Shown here piece by piece: positions 6,964-16,514 of a stretch of 54,125 nucleotides of DNA. Position numbers and translations under genes: made by a program. How positions within the stretch are numbered: the stretch's first letter is position 1; every line of letters starts with the position of its first letter. A model generated the notes under the pieces. That model was given only the letters and a program-made list of their open reading frames with translations. It had not been told where the DNA came from and did no database searches. The DNA comes from Thermoanaerobaculum aquaticum (GTDB lineage Bacteria; Acidobacteriota; Thermoanaerobaculia; Thermoanaerobaculales; Thermoanaerobaculaceae): contig NZ_JMFG01000007.1 in NCBI RefSeq assembly GCF_000687145.1, positions 1-54,125 of the forward strand, given 5' to 3'.

Positions 6964-7075
6964 GGGTGTAAAATATGAGCGGTTGCCGCGCAAGGCGCGG
7001 CCGCGACCATGCCTGGGGTTGAAAACTGGGGGACTGGCCGGAGGCCCCAGGCTTTGCGTCACAGGGAGGATCGCC
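6964..7075 (+). promoter_or_regulatory. Leader of the zinc-ribbon gene: -10 box and short hairpin
   Basis: TAAAAT at 6969-6974 is a good -10 box but has no clear -35. A six-pair hairpin (CCGCGC, loop AAG, GCGCGG) occupies 6986-7000, giving a leader of about 90 bases ending in AGGGAGGATCGCC before ATG 7076. Confidence 0.4.
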
Positions 7076-7360
7076 ATGCCGCTTTACGAGTACGCCTGTG
7101 CAAGCTGTGGCGTTCATACGGAGGTCATGCAACGGGTGGGTGCGCCGCCGTTGGCCTCGTGCCCTCACTGTGGCGGTCCGGTTCATAAGGTGCTGGCTCC
7201 GCCTGCGCTTCACTTCAAGGGCACGGGGTGGTACGTCACCGACTACGCCCGTGGGGGCAACGGGGGGAAAGCGGAAAGCCGCACCGAGCAAAAGGGGGGT
7301 TCCGAAAGCGCCACGGCGTCCTCCGGGGACACCGCCTCGGGAAACGGAAAAAAGCCTTAA
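7076..7360 (+). CDS. FmdB-family zinc-ribbon protein
   Basis: A 94-residue protein whose ATG follows AGGGAGGATCGCC. The first 45 residues are the classic FmdB/CxxC-CxxC regulatory zinc ribbon: MPLYEYACASCG, then SCPHCGGPVHKVLAPPALHFKGTGWY (split here into its two halves, CASCG and CPHCGG). Four cysteines can bind one zinc ion. The remaining half is Gly/Ser/Lys-rich and probably disordered. The family was first linked to formamidase regulation, but most members have no proven role. The stop overlaps the stop of galU on the other strand by four bases (convergent). Confidence 0.8.
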   Translation: MPLYEYACASCGVHTEVMQRVGAPPLASCPHCGGPVHKVLAPPALHFKGTGWYVTDYARGGNGGKAESRTEQKGGSESATASSGDTASGNGKKP

Positions 7361-8232
7361 GGTTGGAAGTTACGCCGGGCCAGATCTTCCAGAAAGTTTC
7401 TGAAGGCCTCCCCTAGCTCGGGGTGGGAAAGCCCCAGCTCCACCGTGGCGCGGAGGAAGTCTCCCTTGTTGCCGGCGTCGTAACGCTTCCCTGGAAAGGT
7501 ACAGGCGTAAATGGGTTCCCGCCTCAAGGTGCGGCGCAGGCCCTCGGTGAGCTGGATTTCCCCGGAAGCATCGGGGGGTGTAGAGCGCAGCTCCTCCAGC
7601 ACCGTGGGCGTGAGGATGTAGCGGCCAATGACCGCCCAGCGGGAAGGGGCCACCTCGGGGGCGGGTTTTTCCACCAGGTCGTTGACGCGGAAAACCCCGT
7701 CGCCCAGGGGCTCCGCCGCCACGCACCCGTAGCGGGAAATTTCTGCCGCGGGCACCTCCATGACCGCCACCACCGAAGCCCCGGTTTGCCGGTGCACCTC
7801 GGCCAGCCGGCCAATGGCCGGGCTTTCCCCCACGATCACGTCATCCCCCAGCAGCACCGCAAAGGGCTCGCGGCCCAAAAGGGAGGCGGCTTGCAGCACC
7901 GCGTGCCCCAGCCCCAGGGCCTGCTTTTGGCGAACGGCTACGACCTCCACCAGGTTGCCCACCTCCTGCACCGTCCGCAAGAGCTGGTGTTTGCCTTTTT
8001 CCGCAAGAAAGGCCTCCAGGCGCAGGCTGCGGTCAAAATGATCCTCGATGGCCGCTTTGCCTTCCGCGGTTACGAAAATCGCCGTGGTGAAGCCGGCGGC
8101 TACCGCTTCCTCCACCACGTACTGGAGGGCCGGCTTGTCCACCAGCGGGATGAGCTCCTTGGGGATGGCCTTGGAGGCCGGCAGAAAACGGGTGCCAAAG
8201 CCGGCCACCGGGAAAACCGCGCGGGTGAGCAT
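7357..8232 (-). CDS. galU: UTP-glucose-1-phosphate uridylyltransferase
   Basis: A 291-residue protein, the normal length for bacterial GalU. It joins UTP and glucose-1-phosphate to give UDP-glucose for surface polysaccharide and glycolipid synthesis in the cytoplasm. The N-terminal nucleotide-binding signature (FPVAGFGTRFLPASKAIPKE) is at residues 7-26. The family motifs FAVLLGDDVI, GCVAAEP, VNDLVEKP and GEIQLTEGLR follow. It is the last gene of the long minus-strand block that starts with waaA; its ATG overlaps the stop of the DUF192 gene (TGATG). No terminator is visible between it and the convergent zinc-ribbon gene. Confidence 0.93.
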   Translation of the reverse strand: MLTRAVFPVAGFGTRFLPASKAIPKELIPLVDKPALQYVVEEAVAAGFTTAIFVTAEGKAAIEDHFDRSLRLEAFLAEKGKHQLLRTVQEVGNLVEVVAVRQKQALGLGHAVLQAASLLGREPFAVLLGDDVIVGESPAIGRLAEVHRQTGASVVAVMEVPAAEISRYGCVAAEPLGDGVFRVNDLVEKPAPEVAPSRWAVIGRYILTPTVLEELRSTPPDASGEIQLTEGLRRTLRREPIYACTFPGKRYDAGNKGDFLRATVELGLSHPELGEAFRNFLEDLARRNFQP

Positions 8233-8678
8233 CAGCGGCGACCCTCACCGGCAACCGGATAGCCGGGGACCGCGGTGAACGTCAGGCGAACCCCGGGTTT
8301 GACACCGTGGGCTGCCGCTTGCCCGGCCGCCAGCTCCAGCACCGCCCGCGCCGGGCGGCTGGGCTTGTAGGAGGGGCAGGGGTCCAGCTTGCAGGGGGGC
8401 ACCGAGGCCTTCACATCCACCACCGTGCCGCTGGCATCCAGCCAAATGAAATCCAGCGGGATGAGGGTGTTCTTCATCCAGAAGGGCAGGTAATCCTCCC
8501 GGTCAAACAAAAACAGCATCCCGTGGTTGGGCGGCAGCACATCGCGGAACATCAGCCCCACGGCCTTTTGCTCGTCGGTGACCGCCAGCTCCAGCGAAAC
8601 CACGGTGTTATCGGGAAGCACGCAGGTCGGTGTTGCTGCTTGACCAGCAAGAACCACAGCAAGCAAAAACGGGATCAT
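8232..8678 (-). CDS. DUF192 family exported protein
   Basis: A 148-residue protein with an N-terminal hydrophobic signal (MIPFLLAVVLAGQAA) and GGAGG about eight bases before ATG. DUF192 signatures are clear: LELAVTDEQKAVGLMFRD, GMLFLFDREDYLPFWMKNT, PLDFIWLDASGTVVDV. The domain is a small beta-rich fold, usually periplasmic or extracellular, with no settled biochemical role. Cysteines at about 19, 96 and 101 might form a disulfide. It sits between pilR and galU with overlapping or near-touching ends, so it is co-transcribed with them, although nothing links it functionally. Confidence 0.85.
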   Translation of the reverse strand: MIPFLLAVVLAGQAATPTCVLPDNTVVSLELAVTDEQKAVGLMFRDVLPPNHGMLFLFDREDYLPFWMKNTLIPLDFIWLDASGTVVDVKASVPPCKLDPCPSYKPSRPARAVLELAAGQAAAHGVKPGVRLTFTAVPGYPVAGEGRR

Positions 8679-8681
8679 CGG

Positions 8682-10025
<1,344 letters not shown>

Positions 10026-11690
10026 TTACACCTCCCGCATGGGGATGGAAAGCGTAAAAACCGAACCTCGGCCTGGCTGGGACTCCACCTTCACCTCACC
10101 GCCGTGTTCGCTGACGATGGAGTAAACCACCGCCAGCCCTAAACCGGTTCCTCCTTTGCGGAACGCCTTAAACGGCTGAAAGATCTCATGAATGCGCTCG
10201 GGGTCCATGCCTTCCCCCTCGTCGGCAAAACGTACCACATAAAAGGCCCCATCGGGGAAAGCCTCCACGGTGAGCGTTCCCCCGCCGGGCATGGCTTGAA
10301 TGGCGTTGCGGGCCAGGTTGAAAAAGGCCTGGCGGAGCTGCTGCTCATCGGCCACCACCGGTTTTTCGTGGCGCACGATGCGGCGCAGGATGCGGTGGTT
10401 GGGGCCAAGCTCCGAAGAGTGGGTAAAAAGGTCCAGGGTTTCCTCCAGGACGCTTCCTATGTTGCAGGGGCCCCAGTGCGGTTCGGGCGGCCTGGCGTAG
10501 TTGAGGAACGACTCGATGATGTTGGAAAGCCTTTTCGATTCGCTCACCACGATGCGCAACAGCCGGCGTTCCTCCTCGGTGAGGGTGCTGCGGTTTGCCA
10601 ACACCTGAGCCGCTCCGGAAATGGAGGCCAGCGGGTTGCGGATCTCGTGGGCAATGCCCGCTGCCATCTCGCCGGCTGCCACCATGCGCTCCTTGAGCTT
10701 TTCTTTGCGTGCCGCTTCTTGCACCTCGGTGAGATCGCGGAAGTGCACCACCGCCCCCAAAACCGCGCCGTTGTCGGAGGCCAGCGGTGTGACCGTGCAC
10801 CCTACGGGGCGATTGCTGGGTGGGAGCTCCCCTTCCAGCCTTTGGGGGAAGCCCTTCGCCACGCGGTCCAGAATGGTTTCCCAGGACACCCCAGCGAGGG
10901 GCAGTACTTCGGAAAGCTTTTTCCCCTCCAGGGGTTGCGGCTGTCCGGTGATGGAGGATGCGGCCGGGTTGGCCAGGAGCACACGCCCTTTGAGGTCGCA
11001 AGCCAGCACCCCCGATTCCACGGAGCGCAGCACATCGGCGGTGAGGGCCAGGGCCCGGGCGGCGGCTTCTCTTTCCTCCTGGAGGCTTCGCTCGGCTTGC
11101 TGCAGGGAGTGAGCCAGGTAAGAGGCCAACAGCGCCACCGACGCAAAGCCCACGGCGGTAAGCCCCAGCTGCAGGGTCAGCGAAGGGGGACGGGGCGAGG
11201 CCAGGGCCGAAATGCTGGCAGGGGGTGGCAGCACTCGCGACACCACCAGCTGCACCATGGCCAGGTAGGCGAGGAAAGCGGCGGAAGCCAGCGCCAAGGC
11301 CCCTTTGAGACCATACATGAGCGCGGCCAAAAGCACCGGCGCCAAAAGCAAGAAGGCAAAAGGCGACCATGCCCCGCCGGTGAAGTACACGATGGCGGTA
11401 ACCAGCACCACGTCACCCAGGAGCTGCAAAAGGCCGTGAACCGCGGGCTCAAGACCGGCCAGCCAGAGGATCAACCACACCAGGGAAAGGGCAAAACCCC
11501 ACCCGGCCACGGCGAAAAGCGGGGAAAGGGGCAGCATTTCCTCCGAAAGGCTTTGGAGGATGAGCGCCGTCACCACCACCGCGCCGATGGCCAAGAGCCG
11601 CAGGCCCAAAAGCCATCGCGCCAAGCGTTGGGTTTGTAGGCGGCTCGCCCAAGGGCCGCGGGGTTGAGGGCCCTTTTCCGCTTCCCTCAT
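10026..11690 (-). CDS. pilS: Sensor histidine kinase, PilS-like
   Basis: A 554-residue membrane kinase. About six transmembrane segments occupy residues 27-195, as in PilS. They are followed by a short coiled-coil stretch, a PAS domain (about 212-330, LRSVESGVLACDLKGRVLLAN), HisKA with His348 (GIAHEIRNPLASISGA) and a complete HATPase domain (FFNLARNAIQAMPGG, ADEGEGMDPE, GGTGLGLAVVYSI). It would sense a membrane signal, in known systems pilin levels, and phosphorylate PilR. The pilC stop overlaps its ATG (ATGA) and pilR follows immediately, so the pair is translated together with the pilus motor genes. Confidence 0.9.
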   Translation of the reverse strand: MREAEKGPQPRGPWASRLQTQRLARWLLGLRLLAIGAVVVTALILQSLSEEMLPLSPLFAVAGWGFALSLVWLILWLAGLEPAVHGLLQLLGDVVLVTAIVYFTGGAWSPFAFLLLAPVLLAALMYGLKGALALASAAFLAYLAMVQLVVSRVLPPPASISALASPRPPSLTLQLGLTAVGFASVALLASYLAHSLQQAERSLQEEREAAARALALTADVLRSVESGVLACDLKGRVLLANPAASSITGQPQPLEGKKLSEVLPLAGVSWETILDRVAKGFPQRLEGELPPSNRPVGCTVTPLASDNGAVLGAVVHFRDLTEVQEAARKEKLKERMVAAGEMAAGIAHEIRNPLASISGAAQVLANRSTLTEEERRLLRIVVSESKRLSNIIESFLNYARPPEPHWGPCNIGSVLEETLDLFTHSSELGPNHRILRRIVRHEKPVVADEQQLRQAFFNLARNAIQAMPGGGTLTVEAFPDGAFYVVRFADEGEGMDPERIHEIFQPFKAFRKGGTGLGLAVVYSIVSEHGGEVKVESQPGRGSVFTLSIPMREV

Positions 11691-12889
11691 CCGATCTTGG
11701 AGATGAGGTCGAACATGGGCAGGTACATGGAAATCACGATGCCGCCAATGACCACGCCCAAAAACGCAATGAGCAGCGGTTCAATGAGCTTCATCATGCC
11801 GGCCACCGCCATGTCCACCTCTTCTTCGTAAAAGTCCGCAATTTTGGAAAGCATGGTGTCCATGGCGCCGGTGGTTTCGCCCACGGAAATCATCTGCACC
11901 ACCATGGGGGGAAACTGCCCCGTAGCCCCCAGAGGCTCGGCCAGCGTCTTGCCCTCCTCGACCCTCTTGCGCACTTCAAGGATGGCCTGCTCGATTACCG
12001 CGTTCCCCGAGGTGCGAGCGGTAATGTCCAGGGACTCCAGAAGCGGCACACCGGAAGCTAGAAGTGTTCCCAACGTGCGGCAAAAGCGGGCCACCGCAAT
12101 TTTTCTTAAAACGATTCCTAACACCGGCGCTTTCAGCAAAAGGCGGTCAATCACCAGCTTACCCTGCTCGGTTTGGTAGTACAGGCGCACCGCAAAGAAA
12201 GCGGCCACCGCCAAACCCAATATCAACCACCAAAAGCCGGCTACGAAATTGGAAAGGGCCACCACGATACGGGTGGGCAAGGGGAGCTCGGCCCCCAGGG
12301 AGGTAAACAACGACGCAAAAACCGGGATCACCTTCCAGAGGATCACGTAAACCACGAGAATGGCGATGGTGATCACCGCCGCCGGGTAAATCATGGCGGA
12401 CTTCACCTGCGCTTTCAGGCGCGCTGCCTTTTCAATATAGGTGGCCAAACGCTGGAGGATGGTGTCCAAAATACCGCCGGCTTCACCGGCAGCCACCATG
12501 TTCACGTAAAGGTCGCTGAAGGCCTGCGGGTGCTTCCGCAGGGCAGCTGCCAGGGAGGAACCTGCTTCCACATCCTGCCGCACCTGCAGGATGATCTGGG
12601 CAAAGCGCTTGTCCTCCTGCTGCTCACCAAGGATTTGCAGGCATTGCACCAGAGGCAAACCGGCGTCAATCATCACCGAAAACTGGCGGGTGAAGATGGC
12701 CAGCGCTTTGTCGGAGATCCGGCCGCGCAAGCGCGGCACCGCCACTTCCTTGCCTTTTTCCTTGACGGTGGTGGGCACGATCTGCTGCCGGCGCAGCAGG
12801 GCAAAAACCGCTTCCTTGCTGTCGGCAACCAAAACCCCGCTGCGCACGGCGCCGGTTCGGTCCCTACCGCGCCACTCGTAGCTTGGCAT
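11687..12889 (-). CDS. pilC: Type IV pilus inner-membrane platform protein PilC
   Basis: A 400-residue protein, the usual PilC length. The soluble N-terminal segment (MPSYEWRGRDRTGAVRSG) is typical. Two T2SSF domains follow (about 65-190 and 270-395), each with a glutamate-rich helical bundle (FTRQFSVMIDAGLPLVQCL; FCRTLGTLLASGVPLLESL). Three membrane helices are seen near 170-195, 220-240 and 370-395. It anchors the PilB and PilT ATPases at the inner membrane and is needed for pilus extension and retraction. An AGGAG site precedes the ATG. The gene lies between pilT and pilS, separated from pilT by three bases. Confidence 0.95.
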   Translation of the reverse strand: MPSYEWRGRDRTGAVRSGVLVADSKEAVFALLRRQQIVPTTVKEKGKEVAVPRLRGRISDKALAIFTRQFSVMIDAGLPLVQCLQILGEQQEDKRFAQIILQVRQDVEAGSSLAAALRKHPQAFSDLYVNMVAAGEAGGILDTILQRLATYIEKAARLKAQVKSAMIYPAAVITIAILVVYVILWKVIPVFASLFTSLGAELPLPTRIVVALSNFVAGFWWLILGLAVAAFFAVRLYYQTEQGKLVIDRLLLKAPVLGIVLRKIAVARFCRTLGTLLASGVPLLESLDITARTSGNAVIEQAILEVRKRVEEGKTLAEPLGATGQFPPMVVQMISVGETTGAMDTMLSKIADFYEEEVDMAVAGMMKLIEPLLIAFLGVVIGGIVISMYLPMFDLISKIG

Positions 12890-12892
12890 AGG

Positions 12893-14011
12893 CTAGCTCC
12901 TCCCTCCTACCCGGGGTGCCACGGGAGGCTGCACAACCCCCACACCCCGGTTGATCAGGTCCTGCAGCTCGTCGGGGTTCGAGCTGTACGAAAGCGCCGT
13001 TTCCAGCTTGATAAGCCGCCGCTGGTACAGGGTCGCCAGCGACTGGTTAAAGGTTTGCATACCGTGGGTGAGCTGCCCGGTTTGCATGACCGAGTAAATT
13101 TGGTGGATTTTGTCCTCACGGATGAGGTTTCGCACCGCGGCGTTGGGGATCAACACCTCGCAGGCCAGCACCCGACCTTTGCCCGACGCTTTGGGCAGCA
13201 AGGACTGACAGATGATCCCCTCCAGCACGAAGGAAAGCTGCGCCCGCACCTGTGGCTGCTGATGTTCCGGGAACACGTCAATGATGCGGTTGATAGTTTG
13301 CGGGGCGGAGTTGGTGTGCAGGGTGGCAAAGGTCAGGTGGCCGGTTTCGGCAATTTGCAACGCCGCCTCGATGGTTTCCAGGTCGCGCATCTCGCCGATG
13401 AGCACCACGTCCGGGTCTTCGCGCAAGACCGAACGCAAGGCGTTGGCGTAGGAAAGCGTGTCGCTGTGCAGCTCCCGTTGGTTCACCATGGCCTTTTGGT
13501 GCGAGTGCAGGTACTCGATGGGGTCTTCGATGGTGATGATGTGAACCGGGCGCTCCTTGTTGATCTTGTCAATCATGGCCGCCAGGGTGGTGGACTTGCC
13601 GGAGCCCGTAGGCCCGGTGACCAGCACCAGCCCCCGGGGCTTGTTGCACAGGGTTTCCACCACCGGCGGCAAACCCAAGTCGCGAAAGCCCAGGATCTCG
13701 TAAGGAATGCGCCGGAAGGCCGCGGCAATGGCGCCCCGTTGGAAGTACACGTTGGCCCTGAAGCGCGCCAGGTTCTTAATGCCAAAGGAGAAGTCCAGCT
13801 CCAGGTTTTCCTCCAAGCGGTGCTTTTGCGCATCAGTGAGCACCGAATAGGCCAGCCGCTTGGTTTCCGGGGCAGTGAGCACCGGGTAGTTGGGGAGGCG
13901 CTCCAGCATGCCGTCCACGCGGATGATGGGTGGTGAGCCGGTGGTGAGGTGGAGGTCGGTGGCCCCCCGATCCACTGCAATTTTCAAAAGCTCATGAAGC
14001 GTGACTGGCAT
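12893..14011 (-). CDS. pilT: Twitching motility retraction ATPase PilT
   Basis: A 372-residue protein. The N-terminal PAS-like domain (ATDLHLTTGSPPIIRVDG) leads to the RecA-like ATPase core: Walker A GPTGSGKS (133-140), an Asp box (TIEDPIEYLH), Walker B (DPDVVLIGEMRD) and His box (GHLTFATLHTNSA). The C-terminal AVRNLIRED matches the AIRNLIRE retraction motif of PilT, which separates it from PilB. It disassembles the pilus to drive twitching, DNA uptake or surface sensing. GGGGGAG lies just before ATG. The gene is between pilB and pilC. Confidence 0.96.
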   Translation of the reverse strand: MPVTLHELLKIAVDRGATDLHLTTGSPPIIRVDGMLERLPNYPVLTAPETKRLAYSVLTDAQKHRLEENLELDFSFGIKNLARFRANVYFQRGAIAAAFRRIPYEILGFRDLGLPPVVETLCNKPRGLVLVTGPTGSGKSTTLAAMIDKINKERPVHIITIEDPIEYLHSHQKAMVNQRELHSDTLSYANALRSVLREDPDVVLIGEMRDLETIEAALQIAETGHLTFATLHTNSAPQTINRIIDVFPEHQQPQVRAQLSFVLEGIICQSLLPKASGKGRVLACEVLIPNAAVRNLIREDKIHQIYSVMQTGQLTHGMQTFNQSLATLYQRRLIKLETALSYSSNPDELQDLINRGVGVVQPPVAPRVGGRS

Positions 14012-14021
14012 GGCTCCCCCC

Positions 14022-15737
14022 TTACAGCACGGTCTCGCGGACTACTTCCTCGATGGTGGTTATACCTTCGCGGATTTTGTGGAGGCCCGATTGCCGCAGG
14101 GTAATCATCCCTTCCTCAATGGCTTTCCGTCGCAATTCTACGACGGTAGCGCCGGAAAGGATGAGCTCGCGGATGTCGTCGGTGATTTCCATCACCTCGA
14201 AAAGACCCACCCGGCCCTTGTAGCCGGTGTTGCCGCAGCGGTCGCAGCCGCGACCCCGGTACACCTTGAGGGAGTGGGCTTCAGCCTCGGAAAAGCCCAC
14301 GGAAAGCAAGCCCTGGATGGGGACCTCCACCTCTTCCTTGCAGTTGCTGCAGATGCGCCGCACCAACCTCTGGGCGGCAATGACGTTCACCGAGGTGGCC
14401 ACCAGGAACGGCTCGATGCCCATGTTCATAAGCCGTGAGATGGTGGAGGGGGCGTCGTTGGTGTGCAGGGTGGAAAGCACCAGGTGGCCGGTGAGGGCGG
14501 CCTTGATGGCAATTTCTGCGGTTTCAAAGTCCCGGATTTCCCCCACTAGGATGATGTTGGGGTCCTGCCGCAAGAAGGCCCGCAGGGCGGCGGCAAAGTT
14601 GAGGCCGATGCTTTCCTTCATTTGCACCTGGTTGACACCGGGAAGCTGAAACTCCACCGGGTCCTCGGCGGTCATGATGTTGACCTCGGGGGTGTTGATG
14701 CGGGAAATGGCGGAATAAAGCGTGTTGGTTTTGCCGGAACCCGTAGGCCCGGTGACCAGCACCATGCCGTAAGGCTTCAGAATGGCGTCCTCAAACTTCT
14801 TGAGGGAGCTCTTCTCAAAGCCCAGCTTGGTCATGTCCAGGCGCAGGTTTTCCTTGTCCAAAAGCCGCAGCACCACCTTTTCGCCAAAGAGCGTGGGCAC
14901 CGTGGACACGCGGTAATCCAGCTCCCGGGTGCGCCCTTCCACCTTGGCCTTGAGCTTGATGCGTCCGTCCTGGGGCAAGCGCTTTTCGGCAATGTCCAGC
15001 TTGGCCAGGATCTTGATGCGGGAGGTAATGGCGTCCTTAAGCCGCAACGGCGGGGTCATGATTTCCTGCAGGATGCCGTCAATGCGGTAGCGGACGCGGA
15101 AGGTTTTTTCGTAAGGCTCGATGTGGATGTCCGAAGCCCCGCGCTTGATGGCGTCGGTGAGGATGATGTTCACCAGCCGCACCACGGGAGCTTCCGTGGA
15201 CTCCTTGGCCAGCTCGGCAACGTCCAGCTCCTCTTCCTCCTCCAACAGCTCCAGCGCTTCCTCTTCCACCGTGGCCAGGTCTTCCATGACCTTCTTGAGC
15301 TCCACCTCACGGGTGGAGCCGTACACCTTGTCAATGGCTTCGCGGATGGCTTCTTCCGAGGCCACCACCGGGTCCACCTTGAAGCCGGTGGAAAAGGTGA
15401 TGTCGTCCACGGCAAAGATGTTGGTGGGGTCGGCCATGGCCACCGTGAGGGTCTGTCCGGTTTTGAGGATGGCAATGATGTTGTGCTTGCGGGCCTGGTC
15501 CTCGGGGATGAGCTTGGCCACCGCCGGGTCAATTTCGAAGTTGCGGAGGTTGATGGAGGGCACCCCGTACTGATGGGAGAGGCACTCGATGATGTCATCC
15601 TCGGTGACATAGCCGAGCTTTTGCAGGATTTCCCCCAGTTTGCCGCCGCGGCTCCGCTGTTCCTCCAAGGCCTTTTCCAGTTGGGCTGGGGTGATCATCC
15701 CAGCTTTCAAAAGCAACTCACCGAGTTTCAGCGCCAT
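14022..15737 (-). CDS. pilB: Type IV pilus assembly ATPase PilB
   Basis: A 571-residue protein. The N-terminal MshEN-type domain (residues 1-145; LGELLLKAGMITPAQLEKAL) is known in relatives to bind cyclic-di-GMP. An acidic linker (157-175) follows, then the GspE core with an arginine-finger region (KRGASDIHIEPYE), Walker A GPTGSGKT (330-337), Asp box, Walker B (DPNIILVGEIRD) and the tetracysteine zinc motif C463/C466/C498/C501. It polymerises pilin at the inner membrane. The ribosome site AGGAGTGAGGG precedes ATG. A second, distinct GspE is at 24369-26000 on the other strand, so the two motors serve separate machines. Confidence 0.96.
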   Translation of the reverse strand: MALKLGELLLKAGMITPAQLEKALEEQRSRGGKLGEILQKLGYVTEDDIIECLSHQYGVPSINLRNFEIDPAVAKLIPEDQARKHNIIAILKTGQTLTVAMADPTNIFAVDDITFSTGFKVDPVVASEEAIREAIDKVYGSTREVELKKVMEDLATVEEEALELLEEEEELDVAELAKESTEAPVVRLVNIILTDAIKRGASDIHIEPYEKTFRVRYRIDGILQEIMTPPLRLKDAITSRIKILAKLDIAEKRLPQDGRIKLKAKVEGRTRELDYRVSTVPTLFGEKVVLRLLDKENLRLDMTKLGFEKSSLKKFEDAILKPYGMVLVTGPTGSGKTNTLYSAISRINTPEVNIMTAEDPVEFQLPGVNQVQMKESIGLNFAAALRAFLRQDPNIILVGEIRDFETAEIAIKAALTGHLVLSTLHTNDAPSTISRLMNMGIEPFLVATSVNVIAAQRLVRRICSNCKEEVEVPIQGLLSVGFSEAEAHSLKVYRGRGCDRCGNTGYKGRVGLFEVMEITDDIRELILSGATVVELRRKAIEEGMITLRQSGLHKIREGITTIEEVVRETVL

Positions 15738-15743
15738 GATCCC

Positions 15744-16505
15744 TCACTCCTGTTTCTCGCTTTTTGAGTGTACCACTTCTTGCCAGCTTGGGGTGGCTTC
15801 CACCAGGGTGGCGGTGAGCGAGCCAAAGGGGAGGCGGGACACGATTTTCAAAGGGATGTGCCGGGGGTCCTGGCTCACGTAAAGCACCAGCTGGCTCTCG
15901 TTTTTGTAAAGGCCGCCGCTGCGGAACCGTGGTTCCACCACGAAGGTTTCCACTTTGGTGGAGCCCACCTTAAGCGTTTGCCTGCCGGTAACCACCACCA
16001 TGAGCGGGTACACTTCCTTTCCCGAAATCACATCCAGGCTAAAAGCCCGGCTGGGGGCCAGGTCCAAGGTGCGGAGGGCAAAGATCGAACCCAGGGTGTC
16101 CAGCACCGGTGGGTTTACCGTGACCTTTCCCTTTTCCCGCCCATCCCGGGTTCGGGTGGCCACCCCCGTGGCCCGATCCACCACCAGCACCTCGGAGTAG
16201 TGGCGCTTGCCCTCGGCAATGGTGGCTTCCTGCCGGAGCAAGCTCAAGGGGTTGCGGGAAAGCAGCGTTTCAATGCGGTTGTTCACCGAAAAAATTCGGG
16301 AAAAGCTGGGGGTGGAGGTGGCGGTCATGGTCAAGCGCAGGTTTTCCCCCTCCGGTTTTGCCGAAAGCTCCAAAGTCCCCGCCACCACGTGGAAGTAGCT
16401 CAGGGCATAGGTGAGCTTCTCGCCTTCCGCCAACCACGGAGGGTCCTGGGCGTAGGAAGACAGGGCCAGCAAGATTCCCGAGGCCAGTGCCAGGGTAGGT
16501 CGCAT
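15744..16505 (-). CDS. DUF3108 domain exported protein
   Basis: A 253-residue protein with a signal peptide (MRPTLALASGILLALSSYAQ). DUF3108 landmarks are visible: WLAEGEKLTYALSYFHVVAGTLE, an RIETLLSRNPLSLLRQEATI strand pair, and the terminal QDPRHIPLKIVSRLPFGSLTATL. Members are thought to be periplasmic or outer-membrane-associated beta-rich proteins, often near envelope biogenesis genes; their function is not established. It sits between the heptosyltransferase gene and pilB. A TAGGAT box overlaps the stop of the upstream gene and ends six bases before ATG, and no ribosome site is seen, so initiation may be leaderless. Confidence 0.75.
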   Translation of the reverse strand: MRPTLALASGILLALSSYAQDPPWLAEGEKLTYALSYFHVVAGTLELSAKPEGENLRLTMTATSTPSFSRIFSVNNRIETLLSRNPLSLLRQEATIAEGKRHYSEVLVVDRATGVATRTRDGREKGKVTVNPPVLDTLGSIFALRTLDLAPSRAFSLDVISGKEVYPLMVVVTGRQTLKVGSTKVETFVVEPRFRSGGLYKNESQLVLYVSQDPRHIPLKIVSRLPFGSLTATLVEATPSWQEVVHSKSEKQE

Positions 16506-16514
16506 CGTTCTATC

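Noticed and set aside
12173-13936. 587-residue plus-strand frame antisense to pilC and pilT
   Set aside because: It lies opposite two unambiguous genes; long antisense frames are common in GC-rich DNA. The same reasoning removes 18489-20321 and 10188-11639.
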